Assembly: GCA_017880705.1 (NCBI GenBank)
Contig: JADGRS010000246.1
Coordinates: forward strand, 1-5,411
From: Burkholderiales bacterium
Lineage (GTDB): Bacteria; Pseudomonadota; Gammaproteobacteria; Burkholderiales; Usitatibacteraceae
Reading direction: 5' to 3'
Length of the DNA: 5,411 nt
Program-made: the position numbers and the translations under genes
Part shown: positions 5,323 through 5,411 of the stretch, in pieces
Layout: the number at the start of each line of letters is the position of its first letter
How positions within the stretch are numbered: the stretch's first letter is position 1
The notes under the pieces: generated by a model
Told to the model about the DNA's origin: nothing
Database searches by the model: none
What the model saw: only the letters and a program-made list of their open reading frames with translations

Positions 5323-5411
5323 ATGCAAAAAATGCCCAAAGTCCTTCTCTTGGCCGTATGCACGGGACTCGCAATGGCCGTGGGTATCGCACGCGCCGAA
5401 GACAAGCCTGC
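5323..5411 (+). CDS. Secreted or outer-membrane protein, N-terminal fragment with Sec signal peptide (possibly a TorF/NlmA-like porin)
   Basis: Only 29 full codons are visible before the right edge. They encode a classic signal peptide: basic N region (MQKMPK), hydrophobic core VLLLAVCTGLAMAVGI, and an AXA cleavage site (Ala23-Arg24-Ala25) followed by Glu-Asp-Lys-Pro. The mature protein should therefore be periplasmic or in the outer membrane. The gene has a good ribosome site, a sigma-54 promoter and NtrC-type boxes upstream, so it is probably induced under nitrogen limitation. In several Betaproteobacteria a porin-like gene (annotated TorF-family porin; nlmA in Herbaspirillum seropedicae) precedes glnK and amtB, and I recall it beside ubiK. 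By that context this is probably the same gene, but nothing of the mature domain is visible and the product name is inference. Confidence 0.75.
   Translation, partial: MQKMPKVLLLAVCTGLAMAVGIARAEDKP

Noticed and set aside
5323..5411. Lipoprotein signal in the right-edge protein because of Cys13 (LAVC)
   Set aside because: The residue before the cysteine is Val, not Gly/Ala/Ser, and the hydrophobic stretch before it is too short. The AXA site at 23-25 fits a normal Sec signal peptidase I substrate.

Overview
The window looks like a stretch of a high-GC betaproteobacterial chromosome. The support is strongly GC-biased third codon positions, a ComM/YifB gene with the proteobacterial length and motifs, a UbiK gene next to it, and a divergent nitrogen-type promoter in front of a signal-peptide gene, an arrangement I associate with Betaproteobacteria. 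I cannot name a genus. I see no mobile element, CRISPR array, tRNA or rRNA. Most of the window is ordinary housekeeping and accessory metabolism.

Left part (1-1590), minus strand: the N-terminal third of a LysE/RhtB-type amino-acid exporter runs off the left edge. Just upstream of it on the same strand is a complete M20-family metallo-amidohydrolase (hippurate hydrolase/N-acyl-amino-acid hydrolase type). The 45-bp gap suggests co-transcription; a hydrolase that frees amino acids next to an amino-acid exporter is a plausible pair. A 61-bp divergent region (1518-1578) separates the amidohydrolase from a plus-strand single-domain rhodanese gene. That gene has a perfect TATAAT so close to its ATG that the message may be leaderless.

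Centre (1975-5109), minus strand: a probable three-gene operon in the order ubiK - comM - Bcr/CflA-type MFS drug exporter, converging on the rhodanese gene with only 16 bp between stop codons. ubiK encodes a ubiquinone-biosynthesis accessory factor. comM encodes the AAA+ branch-migration helicase of natural transformation. The ubiK-comM gap carries a stem-loop beside a good Shine-Dalgarno sequence, with a mutually exclusive alternative pairing that would hide it.

Right part (5110-5411): a 213-bp divergent intergenic region holds the most interesting content. There are two adjacent GCAC-N7-GTGC palindromes of the NtrC type, an IHF-like sequence, and a sigma-54 promoter with the invariant GG-N10-GC spacing. 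These point at a gene that starts at 5323 with a clean Sec signal peptide and runs off the right edge. Known betaproteobacterial synteny (a porin-like or NlmA-like gene followed by glnK and amtB) suggests this is the first gene of a nitrogen-limitation operon. The regulatory sites are seen directly; the downstream operon is inference.
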